Part shown: positions 43,039-51,514 of the stretch, in pieces
Numbering within the stretch: the stretch's first letter is position 1
Layout of the letters: every line of letters begins with the position of its first letter
DNA from: M3007 sp043764095
Lineage (GTDB): Bacteria > Bacteroidota > Bacteroidia > Chitinophagales > Saprospiraceae
Assembly: GCA_043764095.1 (NCBI GenBank)
Contig: JAYUKX010000193.1
Location: 1 to 64,000, forward strand
Length of the DNA: 64,000 bases
Direction: 5' to 3'
Notes under the pieces: model-generated
Database searches by the model: none
What the model was told of the DNA's origin: nothing
Seen by the model: the letters and a program-made list of their open reading frames with translations, nothing else
Translations under genes and position numbers: made by a program

Positions 43039-43153
43039 AACACATAATTAGCCAAATTGCTCAAATATTAAACCCTTGGGAACTGTACTATACGATGAAA
43101 CTACCTCTTATAACCACCAACTACCGTATTCAAGGGACTAAACTAAAGGGGAA

Positions 43154-44536
43154 TTACCCTTGTGTTGTTTGCTTTGCCTGATCGAAAATAGCGTGGAACT
43201 CTTCAGAACTGATGGACTTAGGTTGTGTTGTTACCGTTGTCAATGCAGCATTGAACATTTTTTCGTATTGGATATTAGAAGAAACGCGTTCTACTTCTTT
43301 TTTATCAGACATCATTCGATCTACACCGCCTTTGAGCATTTCCATCGGCAATTGTGCACGGAAATAGTTGATCAAAGTTCTATAAAATTCTTCGCGAATT
43401 TCTTCTTCGCTTACTGTAATTCCAAATCGCTCAATGATACGATCGCGCACCATCGTCCAACGGAGGCTGGTAGCAAAACTTTCGTATTCTTTTTCCACGT
43501 CTTCGGCGGATACCACACCTTCATTAGAGATGCGCAACCAACGTTTTAGGAATTCATCGGGCAATTCCACGTTATTGAGTTTCAACAAGCGATCTTGCAT
43601 TTCGCGGAAAACAAGGGCATTAGCGCGTTGCTCATAAAACTGTGCAACACCATTTTTAATGACCTCAATGGCTTCGCTTTCTGTTTTTACATTTTCGCCA
43701 AAATTAGCCTGGAAAAATTCCTCGTTCAATTCAGCAACACCTACACGGGAAACCTCAATGATTTCACCTTCAAATACGTTGCCTACTTCACGCTCGTCTT
43801 CGGCGGGAATGCTCAGTAAATATTTGCGGATAAAATCTTGATCGCGGCTTTCCTCAAGGTCAGTTACATCAAAACGGATATTATTACCCTTTTTGAGGGT
43901 CAAAATCTGTGCTTTAAGATCTGGATTGACAATGTCTTTAACTGCAATGGTAACAGTAGTTGCCCAGCCATCGGCCTTTGGGCTATCGCCGTCCATTTCT
44001 TTGGCATCGACCTTAACAATATCATCTTCGAGAATATCTTCTTCTGGATTGGTGCGTGTACCGCCGCTTTTGCGTGCTTCCTCAAGGTCTTTTGCTGCCA
44101 ATGTATCCAAATCAGTTACCTCGTAACGGTCATAGATTTCATCTTTGCTCAAACCTGCCAATTCAAACTTGGGTACGTGTCCAATCTCATACACCACGCT
44201 ATATTCGGGTTCTGGATTGTCAATACTAAATTTGTACTGGCGTTGGTCGTCTTCCACAGGAAGTGGCTGACCGAGTACGTCCAAATCATTATCTTTTAGG
44301 AATCCCGTAAGTTCATCAGACATCATTTTGTTAAACACGTCGTAAAACAGGGTTTGGCCATACAAGGATTTGACATACTGTGCGGGTGCTTGACCTGCAC
44401 GGAATCCCTTGATGACGGCACGCTGTTTAAGGCGTTTAAATTCTGAATCTAATTTAGGTTTGAGATCTTCGCGTAAAAGCGTAATGGTGAGGTGAAGATG
44501 TGATGGCGTGAGGTCTGTACGAGCAATAGTGGGCAT
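43154..44536 (-). CDS. tig: trigger factor
   Basis: 460 residues from the ATG at 44536; the frame continues upstream to 44587 but that part overlaps tRNA-Leu. N-terminal ribosome-binding domain (SHLHLTITLLREDLKPKLDSEFKRL, then FRAGQAPAQYVKSLYGQ, the equivalent of the GFRxGKxP ribosome contact with Ala and Gln replacing Lys), a degenerate PPIase-like middle domain (residues about 160-260), and a helical C-terminal chaperone domain with Bacteroidetes-type divergence. Co-translational folding chaperone at the ribosome exit tunnel. In the classic tig-clpP-clpX order, but with palindrome B inserted. Confidence 0.93.
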   Translation of the reverse strand: MPTIARTDLTPSHLHLTITLLREDLKPKLDSEFKRLKQRAVIKGFRAGQAPAQYVKSLYGQTLFYDVFNKMMSDELTGFLKDNDLDVLGQPLPVEDDQRQYKFSIDNPEPEYSVVYEIGHVPKFELAGLSKDEIYDRYEVTDLDTLAAKDLEEARKSGGTRTNPEEDILEDDIVKVDAKEMDGDSPKADGWATTVTIAVKDIVNPDLKAQILTLKKGNNIRFDVTDLEESRDQDFIRKYLLSIPAEDEREVGNVFEGEIIEVSRVGVAELNEEFFQANFGENVKTESEAIEVIKNGVAQFYEQRANALVFREMQDRLLKLNNVELPDEFLKRWLRISNEGVVSAEDVEKEYESFATSLRWTMVRDRIIERFGITVSEEEIREEFYRTLINYFRAQLPMEMLKGGVDRMMSDKKEVERVSSNIQYEKMFNAALTTVTTQPKSISSEEFHAIFDQAKQTTQG

Positions 44537-44560
44537 CTTTATGCTTATTTCAAAATGAAG

Positions 44561-44642
44561 TGCGGGCGGAGGGACTCGAACCCCCATGCCTCTCGGCGCC
44601 AGATCCTAAGTCTGGTACGTCTACCAATTTCGCCACGCCCGC
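44561..44642 (-). tRNA. tRNA-Leu (TAG)
   Basis: 82 bases with acceptor GCGGGCG/CGCCCGC, discriminator A, long variable arm and anticodon stem CCAGA/TCTGG with loop CTTAGGA (anticodon TAG). CCA is not encoded. It ends 25 bases before the tig start. Confidence 0.95.
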
Positions 44643-44667
44643 AACTGTGTTTCCCTAAAAAGGAGCG

Positions 44668-44675
44668 CAAAGGTA
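44668..44675 (-). promoter_or_regulatory. promoter element of tRNA-Leu and probably tig
   Basis: TACCTTTG on the minus strand, 26 bases before the tRNA 5' end. Confidence 0.55.
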
Positions 44676-44769
44676 AGTTTATTTTTTTGTAAAGGAAAAA
44701 CTTTTTTGGAAAAAAGTTTTAGAAAAAATAAAATCATGCCCAATATTGCTCGTACAGGCCTCAATCTGT

Positions 44770-46185
44770 TCATTCAAAAAGTATGTCCATCGTCCAATTA
44801 AATTGCAACATAGCCGAAGCATAAGCATTGGTTTGGACACCAAAAGGTGTTATCATTGTGAGTAAAACGGATTTTTTTGTCTGCGTTATTTCTTTAAAAA
44901 TTGCTATTTTTTGAGCCAATTGCGCTGCGTAAGATTGGGTAATCGTGTAAGTATTTTCAGAAAATTTAATTTCAAAAATATTAATAACTCTATCATTTCG
45001 GTCAATCAAAAGGTCAATTTGCGCTCCTGCTTCTGTACTTTGCCAAGCGGCAGATTGAGAAACAATACCTTGGATGCCGAGCGCACGCTTGATTTGTCGG
45101 ATATGACTCAGACAAACTTGCTCAAAAGCAAAGCCTTTCCAAGCATTATAACGACCACTTTCAAGGGCATTTAACCAATTGTTTTCATCCAAAATCGTTG
45201 CATTTCGGATAAATTTAAAATAAAAAGCCGTATAAAAATCAGACAATCGGTACAACATATCGCGTTTATTTTTACCAAACGGCGTATAAGATTGCACAAA
45301 ACCACTTTCCTCCAATTCAGCCAACATCAATGTCAATCTACCACTATTATGTAGTTTGCTTGCTTCTACTAATTGATTGCGGGTCAATCCCATATTCTTT
45401 GTGGCAAGCGCAGTCAAAATTGCAATGTGCTGTTCGGCTTTACTGAAAAGTGATTGCAATAGAAACGTAAATTCTTCTCGCAGAATACCATTTCTCGAAA
45501 AACAAATGCGCTCAATATTTTGCATCGCACTTTCTTGTTCTGAAACAGCGTCCAAATAAAATGGAATTCCGCCCATGGCCATATACAGTTGAACGATTGA
45601 ATAACGGTCAATATTCGGGTTTCGGGCGCGTAAAAAAGCCTCTGTTTCACGTAAAGAAAAAGGTTCAAGTCGAATTCTATCGGTTACGCGATTGTGCAAC
45701 CCCCCTTTGTTTTTAATCAATTCATTGACCATCCAAGAAGCAGACGAACCACAAACGACCAACAATATGTCGGCTCTTGCTGATGCCCAACTATTCCAAA
45801 AATGCTCTAATGCGGATAAAAAATCCGATTTTTTGGAGGCTAACCAAGGCAATTCATCCAGAAAAACGACTTTTTTGGCCTCCTGTGAAGATTCCAAGAA
45901 GTCTATCAAATTTTGAAATGCCGAAAACCAATTTTTAGGAACTGTTGCAAAATTTCCACCCTGCCGCAATAATGCCGTGTGAAAATTGAAAATTTGCTGC
46001 TTTGCTGTTACGCCAGAAATCCCTGTCATGTAAAACGCAACTTTATCGTCGAATACCCTCCGAATCAAGTACGTTTTACCGACCCGACGACGACCAAAGA
46101 TGGCCACAAAACGCGCCTCGCTATGCTCATAGGCTTTTGTCAAAATCCTAATTTCTTCTTCTCGACCAATGAATAATTTTTCCAT
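44770..46185 (-). CDS. AAA ATPase with C-terminal DUF234 PD-(D/E)XK-like domain
   Basis: 471 residues. P-loop GRRRVGKT at residues 31-38 within FVAIFGRRRVGKTYLIRR, Walker B VVFLDELPWL, sensor-like VVCGSSASWM, then a winged-helix region (GLTRNQLVEASKLHNSGRLTLMLAELEESGFV). The C-terminal DUF234 domain holds GAQIDLLIDR...NIFEIKFSE, the D...ExK pattern of the PD-(D/E)XK nuclease fold. Such archaeal-type ATPases are widespread and patchily distributed; function is unproven, with links to mobile or defence functions suspected. Its start is bordered by tandem 51-bp repeats. Confidence 0.9.
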   Translation of the reverse strand: MEKLFIGREEEIRILTKAYEHSEARFVAIFGRRRVGKTYLIRRVFDDKVAFYMTGISGVTAKQQIFNFHTALLRQGGNFATVPKNWFSAFQNLIDFLESSQEAKKVVFLDELPWLASKKSDFLSALEHFWNSWASARADILLVVCGSSASWMVNELIKNKGGLHNRVTDRIRLEPFSLRETEAFLRARNPNIDRYSIVQLYMAMGGIPFYLDAVSEQESAMQNIERICFSRNGILREEFTFLLQSLFSKAEQHIAILTALATKNMGLTRNQLVEASKLHNSGRLTLMLAELEESGFVQSYTPFGKNKRDMLYRLSDFYTAFYFKFIRNATILDENNWLNALESGRYNAWKGFAFEQVCLSHIRQIKRALGIQGIVSQSAAWQSTEAGAQIDLLIDRNDRVINIFEIKFSENTYTITQSYAAQLAQKIAIFKEITQTKKSVLLTMITPFGVQTNAYASAMLQFNWTMDILFE

Positions 46186-46188
46186 TCT

Positions 46189-46341
46189 CGGCTTTAACTC
46201 GTTTAAAAAGTGAGATAAAGCCCAAAATTACAACATTTCCGGCTTTAAGTGGCATTTTATTTGAGATAAAGCCGAAAATAATAATATTTCCGGCTTTAAG
46301 TGGCATTTTATTTGAGATAAAGCCGAAAATAATTCTTTTAT
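46189..46341. repeat. three tandem copies of a 51-bp repeat
   Basis: Copies begin at 46189 (diverged), 46240 and 46291 with CGGCTTTAA; the second and third are nearly identical. Each unit holds CGGCTTTA and TAAAGCCG as an internal inverted repeat, so each can form a hairpin. The period is a multiple of three, and read on the minus strand a continuous frame contains GFISNKMPLKAGN repeats leading into the ATPase start, but no credible start codon. Confidence 0.8.
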
Positions 46342-46384
46342 ACCTTTTAACTGTTCGAGATTTGCAAGCAGGGTTTTCTTTTAA

Positions 46385-46539
46385 AAGGTGCAGCGCACCG
46401 TAATATTTGTAGCAATGGTGATGTATTCGCGTTTTGAAGGTGCAGCGCACCGCAATATTAAATTTACGTTACGGTGCGCTGCACCTTTGCACGTGATGTT
46501 GCCTCTTTTTGCTACAAATATTTCGGTGCGCTGCACCTT
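46385..46539. repeat. 155-bp nested palindrome with four GGTGCAGCGCACC boxes
   Basis: Outer arms AAGGTGCAGCGCACCGTAAT (from 46385) and the minus-strand end AAGGTGCAGCGCACCGAAAT (from 46539) match over about 31 bases with one difference (both continue ATTTGTAGCAA). An inner pair of the same 16-base box AAGGTGCAGCGCACCG (46437-46452 and inverted at 46472-46487) forms a perfect stem. The box GGTGCAGCGCACC occurs at 46387, 46439, 46473 (inverted) and 46525 (inverted). Nothing in the remaining 46342-46384 and 46540-46632 was recognised. Confidence 0.85.
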
Positions 46540-46632
46540 TGCACGTGCTTCTGAATGATTTGGCCATCTCGTACTTTTCAATATTTTCAATCATTCCTCA
46601 CTCCGATAAGGTGACGGTGGAATAAATTTTAC

Positions 46633-48513
46633 TTATTCCACCCTAAATTCAAACAAAAACCGCTCCCCCGGTGCCATTTTTTTTCCAAATACCGTCATAA
46701 TCGTCTCTGGACTGGAATATTCAAACTTAATAACGATCGGTTTGGTCGCCGATACGCGCTCTATGACCAAGGCCGCAGGCACTACGCCTCTTTGCGCGCT
46801 GATATTTTTTACCCCCTCCATGGATGCTACTTTCCAGTCGCCCGCAGGGCCCAGCAGTGTGGAATAGATCAGACTGCCCGCCAAAGTATCCAAAGTAGCG
46901 GTGGGGCGGCGAAAATCGTAGGGACCCCATTCATCGAGGAGGATAAATTGCCGTCCACGCGGAAAGTTGCCGGGTATTGCCGCTACAATACCACCCACCA
47001 AACTATCGGGTTCGTTCAAATCTTTTACGGGTGTTTCCAAGGGCTGGTAGGGGTTTTCGGGCAATTGGCTGTGTGTAAAATTGAGCAATTTATGGGCGGA
47101 CAACTCCGGTTGCGCCCAAATAGCAGGCCAAACACTCGAATCGGCATAGATATCGTTCCTCAAAAAACGAAAAGCCGTATTGGGTTTGGACACTTTCAAT
47201 AATTGCTCAAAATTAAAAAACAGGTTTTCACCATTGACGGCTATATTATCTGACCCGCTGATTTTTAGTGGAATGCCGTTGTTCAAAAAAACATTGCGGT
47301 CGATGGTGCCATTTTTGCTGCGCGTATCTTTGTTTTTAGGATAGCCCCAATCCTGTGGTTGGGTGGCATTGGCCCAAAATTCGATACCGTTTAAATTGTC
47401 CAAAAACAAGTTTTGCTGGATGGTATTTTCTTGTCCGTGTTCAATAGCCACACCTGTTTTGCACTCTGAAATAAGGTTGCCAGCAATCAATGTTTCGTAA
47501 CTATAACCGCCCCATACGCCGTAGGTACATTCGCGGATCATATTGCCCCGGATGGTATTGCGGGAGAAAGTGACCTCCACGCCATTGGTGGCTGCATGGC
47601 TAAAATCGTTGCCAAAAATAATGTTATCGTTGCAGCCGCCCGCGCCAGTGTCCATGGTGGTTTGGCCTGCCCAAAGGAAAAGTCCATCGCCCGAATGGGT
47701 AGCGGAATTGTAAGCGATGAGGTTTTTGCTGGATTGCTCGTACAACAAAATACCGGCAGCATCTTGGCCGCGCTGGTAAACGCCGTGGGAGTAGCCGCGT
47801 ATATTCCAATCGAGCCGATTGTGCATAATTTTGTTGTTGCTACAGCGGTACATACCGATACCAAGACCCGAATTGAATTGGAAGGTATTGTTCCATACGG
47901 TGGCATTGTTACAGCCCGTCATTAGGAGTGCATTTTGATTGCCTTTTGCTTTGCAGCCTTTTATTTCCGCATCGGGGCTGTTTTTGAGGTATACACCTGC
48001 GCCGTATCGCAACCATTCGTCGTGTTCGTTATTGTGGTAACTCAACCAATCGTCGAGGTTTTCTTTTTTGCGGCCCGATAATAACCTTGGCCGATAATTA
48101 TAAGATACGTCGCAGTCGATTAGTTTTAGATCTTGACAATTTTCGATGATAATCGCCACTTTATAGCCGCTCACCCGTGCGTTTTTGAGGGTAATATCGT
48201 TGCCACGCACCAGAATAGCGACACCCGCAAATTGATCGGGACGTTCGGGCGTACTGGTACCGATGAGTTGTGCTTTTTGGAAATCGACTTCGATATGGCT
48301 GCCTTCAATACGAATCACAGGCGTGCAGCGAGTACCACCAAGGCTGTCTTTGAACAGATCTGCTGGATTGCCCGGTAACACGTAGTTGTCGGGTTTGATT
48401 TTTACAGAGGTTTTGATCACCATATTTGCTGTGAGCGGAATGGCGTTGGTTTGTGCCAATAATAATGAGGTAGCAAATAGGAGTAAGGAGAGGATAATAG
48501 TGTGTTTAATCAT
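46633..48513 (-). CDS. secreted right-handed parallel beta-helix protein
   Basis: 626 residues, signal peptide to about residue 20 (LLLFATSLLLAQ). Residues about 60-440 show NosD/PbH1-type beta-helix coils (ITLKNARVSGYKVAIIIENCQDLKLIDCDVS, NNATVWNNTFQFNSGLGIGMYRCSNNKIMHNRLD, DNIIFGNDFSHAATNGVEVTFSRNTIRGN). The C-terminal 150 residues are a beta-rich domain of unknown type. Such folds occur in polysaccharide lyases, epimerases and carbohydrate-binding proteins; no catalytic residues can be assigned. Overlaps the stop of the upstream CHAT gene by 8 bases (ATGATTAA), so the two are translationally coupled. Confidence 0.87.
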   Translation of the reverse strand: MIKHTIILSLLLFATSLLLAQTNAIPLTANMVIKTSVKIKPDNYVLPGNPADLFKDSLGGTRCTPVIRIEGSHIEVDFQKAQLIGTSTPERPDQFAGVAILVRGNDITLKNARVSGYKVAIIIENCQDLKLIDCDVSYNYRPRLLSGRKKENLDDWLSYHNNEHDEWLRYGAGVYLKNSPDAEIKGCKAKGNQNALLMTGCNNATVWNNTFQFNSGLGIGMYRCSNNKIMHNRLDWNIRGYSHGVYQRGQDAAGILLYEQSSKNLIAYNSATHSGDGLFLWAGQTTMDTGAGGCNDNIIFGNDFSHAATNGVEVTFSRNTIRGNMIRECTYGVWGGYSYETLIAGNLISECKTGVAIEHGQENTIQQNLFLDNLNGIEFWANATQPQDWGYPKNKDTRSKNGTIDRNVFLNNGIPLKISGSDNIAVNGENLFFNFEQLLKVSKPNTAFRFLRNDIYADSSVWPAIWAQPELSAHKLLNFTHSQLPENPYQPLETPVKDLNEPDSLVGGIVAAIPGNFPRGRQFILLDEWGPYDFRRPTATLDTLAGSLIYSTLLGPAGDWKVASMEGVKNISAQRGVVPAALVIERVSATKPIVIKFEYSSPETIMTVFGKKMAPGERFLFEFRVE

Positions 48514-51403
48514 TTTTATTGCGGTTACGCTTCACGAACCCCACCAATAACGCCAAAACAAGTGCTCCTAGTGCAAAATACCAGTAATCAAATCCTTTTT
48601 TGCTCATTTTTAGTACTGAAGCGTCGCCGGCGGTCACCAATCCGGCCCAATAATAGGGGTGTGCGTATTTCGACTGTGGATGATCTTGCAACCAAGTCAA
48701 TTTTGCATGTTGTAATGCCCCGTCTTTGGTATTTTGGTTTTTGATACCCAGTAGGAAATCGCGTACCAAATTGGACGAAGAAATAACGGGAAATTTCCAT
48801 AGGCTCATGGCCGTTGCTGGCACACCCGAAACCGCAAAAGAACGGGCAATACTATACACGCCTTCACCCACTTGCACAGGGCCATCGCCGGTAAAACAAG
48901 CACTCATTACCGCCAGATCTGCGCGACAGGGAATGCCTTGTAACTCGCTGGCATGCAATATATTATCGCTGTCTTTTCCCGGGTTGGCATCGCCAAAACG
49001 CAATCGGGACAAGCCCGGGTGTACATGGTCGGAATTGCCGTGCATACTCAACAGCAGGATTTGTGCATCTTCCGAAATAGCGCGAAATTGTGCTTCGGTG
49101 GCATCGGGGTGGAGGTATGCTTTGCCGTTGAAAAGTTGCGCGCAATAGGTTACATCTGTTGCTGCACTATCGAGCCGATCTGCGTTATTGGAATAAGTAG
49201 GCGCAAAACCTGCAAAAGGCAAACGCGCCTTACCTTTTCGTTTTTCGGTGAGTGTTTTTTGCAAAGCCAACAAGGACGCAGAGAAGGCATAACTGATCGA
49301 GTGTTTTTTAACGATATAAGGCAATGCTGACCAATCTGTGGCAGTCGTATTTTCGGTCAATAATACCTCAAAAGGTAAGGCGGTTAGTACCAAATCGGGG
49401 ACAATTACGAGGGCACTGTCCAATTTAGGTATGGTATTACCTTGGCACAGTGATGTTGTATTTCCCATGCCTTCTAGGAGTAGTTTTTGACCCAGCAGCC
49501 GGGCGGAATTGCTGAATACTTGAGGCGTGGTATTGGGGTTATTATCGCTGATTTGGCGCACCAGATCAATCGTAGTTGCTTGCGTGCTGCTACTCCATGC
49601 CAGTCGGTTCCACGCCGCATTGCCGAGGTGGTCAAAGGCAAAGACGTATAATTGGTTGGTATCAATGAGGTAATAATCGAGCATGGTTTGGTTTGGTCGC
49701 AAGAGCGCTGCTACATCCTTCATTTGTAAGATATGATTGTTCCCCATCGTGGCGGCGTAGGCAGGATTGGTAATTGCGATCTGCGTTCGTGTTGCTTTTT
49801 GTTGGTTTTTGAGTTGGCGGATTTCCTGCATTAAGGCATTAATTTTGGCCTCATCTTCGGCTTCGGCGAGTTGATTTTCGCAAATGGCTATTTTATTGGA
49901 CCAATTTTTATCTTCTTCTTGTTCGACAGGTGTGAGCAGGGCAAGGGCTTCATTGGCATTGATACCTTTAGTTTGTAGGGTTCCGCGCGCCATTTCTGTA
50001 AAAAGGAATGCTTTTTCGGCATAGACACGGTTGCCTGTTTTTTGCCAAGCGTCCCACGCTATATCCACGGCATCATTGAGGCGGTGTCTGCTTTTTTGCA
50101 AGGCGAGCAGCATGGAGGTCTCGAAGGTATGGGTAGCGCGGAGTTGGTTTTCGATAACGGGAATGAGGAGATAGGCGGCTATGGATTGGTCGTATTGCCC
50201 CATTGCAGCCCAGCAGCGGGCTTTGCCTTCTAGTATATCGGCGAGGATTTTGTCGGCGGGGAGTTCGTCGGGGTTTGGGAGGGCTTGGGAGGGCTTCGGG
50301 AAAAATTTCAGATAGGCTGCGTGATATTGTTCGAGTGCTTTTGGGTAGTTTTTTTGTTCTAGGAATGTATTAGCGGAGGCATTGAGATACCCTGCAATAT
50401 CTCGGCGTTGCATTTTGGGTAATTGTTCGGGGCTGAGTATTTTATCGTAAAACGCCCGTGCAGCCGCCCAGTTTTGTTTTTTTTCTTGGATAATGGCTTC
50501 GTTTTCGAAGTAACCGATTTTGCATTTTAGGTAATCATCCTTGTGAAATTCCTCCTTAAATTCCAACATTTTTAGTGCTAGATTATTCCATTGTTGTGCT
50601 TGAGGCAGGCTATCCAAATTAGCTAGGGCTTCGGATTTGTTGAGGTGTAGGAGGGTGCTGTTGAAGTGATCGACGTTCGACTTCGCTAGTCCGCTATTAA
50701 AAATATCTAATGCTTGTTTATACTCCTGCAAAGTTAAGTAACTACTTCCATAATCGTTATAATTGACAAAATTGGTCAGATTGAACTGTTTTTCATAAGC
50801 AATACTCTCGTTAAAATAATTTCTAGCGGTATCAAAATCGCCAAGGCGGACATAAAGATTGGCCATTTGAACATAAAAAAACTTTGCGCCATCGATGTGT
50901 TTTCCGAATAATTTACCTTTAAGTAATGATTCAGCGCGCTCGAGGGCCGCTTTCATGTGCATCAAATCTCCATATTCTCTTGCTGTATAGATTTCTCGCA
51001 AATAGAGTAGGCAAAGTAGACTGTCTTCTCGATCATTAACAGGTGTCCGCCATTGCTGTAATTGTTTCAAAGTGGAGTCAATATGGGCTAATGATTCCTT
51101 TTTTTTATCAAAATTATCATGTAGGGATACAGCAATTCTTCGTTGTACTACAAGCCAAGTACATAAACTATCATTGTTTGTTTCCAGTATTGGAAGTACT
51201 TTGTAATATGCATTTAATGCTGCTTGGTGGTTACTTTTTGTTTTCCATAAAGAATCTGCTTTAGCTAAAAGGGGGGCTGGATCGTTTGAAAGGGCTTCTT
51301 TATGATCTTTACACCCCATCATAAAACAAAGTATGGCCACCCATGCGCTCAGCAATATGGATAAAGGCCCAAAATACTTTGAGCCGCTGGTAAATCTAGG
51401 CAT
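48506..51403 (-). CDS. CHAT-domain caspase-like protein with TPR repeats, membrane-anchored
   Basis: 965 residues. An N-terminal hydrophobic segment with a lipobox-like MMGC suggests export as a lipoprotein or membrane protein. Residues about 45-480 are TPR-like hairpins (AGYLNASANTFLEQKNYPKALEQYHAAYL). The CHAT protease domain covers about residues 620-920, with the dyad His788 in LLSMHGNSDH and Cys836 in AVMSACFTGDG, both in family-standard context (VGEGVYSIARSFAVSGVPATAMSLWKFP). A transmembrane helix lies near the C-terminus (residues about 937-955, ALGALVLALLVGFV) with a basic tail. The protease domain would lie on one side with the TPR sensor. Coupled with the beta-helix gene downstream and a PKD-like membrane protein upstream. 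Confidence 0.92.
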   Translation of the reverse strand: MPRFTSGSKYFGPLSILLSAWVAILCFMMGCKDHKEALSNDPAPLLAKADSLWKTKSNHQAALNAYYKVLPILETNNDSLCTWLVVQRRIAVSLHDNFDKKKESLAHIDSTLKQLQQWRTPVNDREDSLLCLLYLREIYTAREYGDLMHMKAALERAESLLKGKLFGKHIDGAKFFYVQMANLYVRLGDFDTARNYFNESIAYEKQFNLTNFVNYNDYGSSYLTLQEYKQALDIFNSGLAKSNVDHFNSTLLHLNKSEALANLDSLPQAQQWNNLALKMLEFKEEFHKDDYLKCKIGYFENEAIIQEKKQNWAAARAFYDKILSPEQLPKMQRRDIAGYLNASANTFLEQKNYPKALEQYHAAYLKFFPKPSQALPNPDELPADKILADILEGKARCWAAMGQYDQSIAAYLLIPVIENQLRATHTFETSMLLALQKSRHRLNDAVDIAWDAWQKTGNRVYAEKAFLFTEMARGTLQTKGINANEALALLTPVEQEEDKNWSNKIAICENQLAEAEDEAKINALMQEIRQLKNQQKATRTQIAITNPAYAATMGNNHILQMKDVAALLRPNQTMLDYYLIDTNQLYVFAFDHLGNAAWNRLAWSSSTQATTIDLVRQISDNNPNTTPQVFSNSARLLGQKLLLEGMGNTTSLCQGNTIPKLDSALVIVPDLVLTALPFEVLLTENTTATDWSALPYIVKKHSISYAFSASLLALQKTLTEKRKGKARLPFAGFAPTYSNNADRLDSAATDVTYCAQLFNGKAYLHPDATEAQFRAISEDAQILLLSMHGNSDHVHPGLSRLRFGDANPGKDSDNILHASELQGIPCRADLAVMSACFTGDGPVQVGEGVYSIARSFAVSGVPATAMSLWKFPVISSSNLVRDFLLGIKNQNTKDGALQHAKLTWLQDHPQSKYAHPYYWAGLVTAGDASVLKMSKKGFDYWYFALGALVLALLVGFVKRNRNKND

Positions 51404-51437
51404 ATATTTAATTATAGGTCGTTCAAATTATACAAAC

Positions 51438-51472
51438 ACTCCCCCTTGAAACATTAGTTCCAAGAGGGAGTT
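51438..51472 (-). terminator. hairpin after the PKD-like membrane protein gene
   Basis: ACTCCCCCTTGAA (51438-51450) pairs with TTCCAAGAGGGAGT (51458-51471) with two mismatches. On the minus strand only a short T-rich tail follows, so it may reduce rather than end transcription into the CHAT gene. Confidence 0.4.
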
Positions 51473-51514
51473 AAATCTTTTCAATCGTATTGACGTAATA
51501 CAATCTCTACAGCA

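Noticed and set aside
44537..44587. 17 extra N-terminal codons of trigger factor
   Set aside because: They lie largely in tRNA-Leu; the ATG at 44536 gives the normal family start.
46189..46341. CRISPR-like array
   Set aside because: Three adjoining copies of a 51-bp unit without unique spacers; not a CRISPR array, and no cas gene is nearby.
46148..46450. Minus-strand 100-codon frame through the 51-bp repeats
   Set aside because: It follows the repeat period but overlaps the ATPase start and has no credible start; treated as repeat, not gene.
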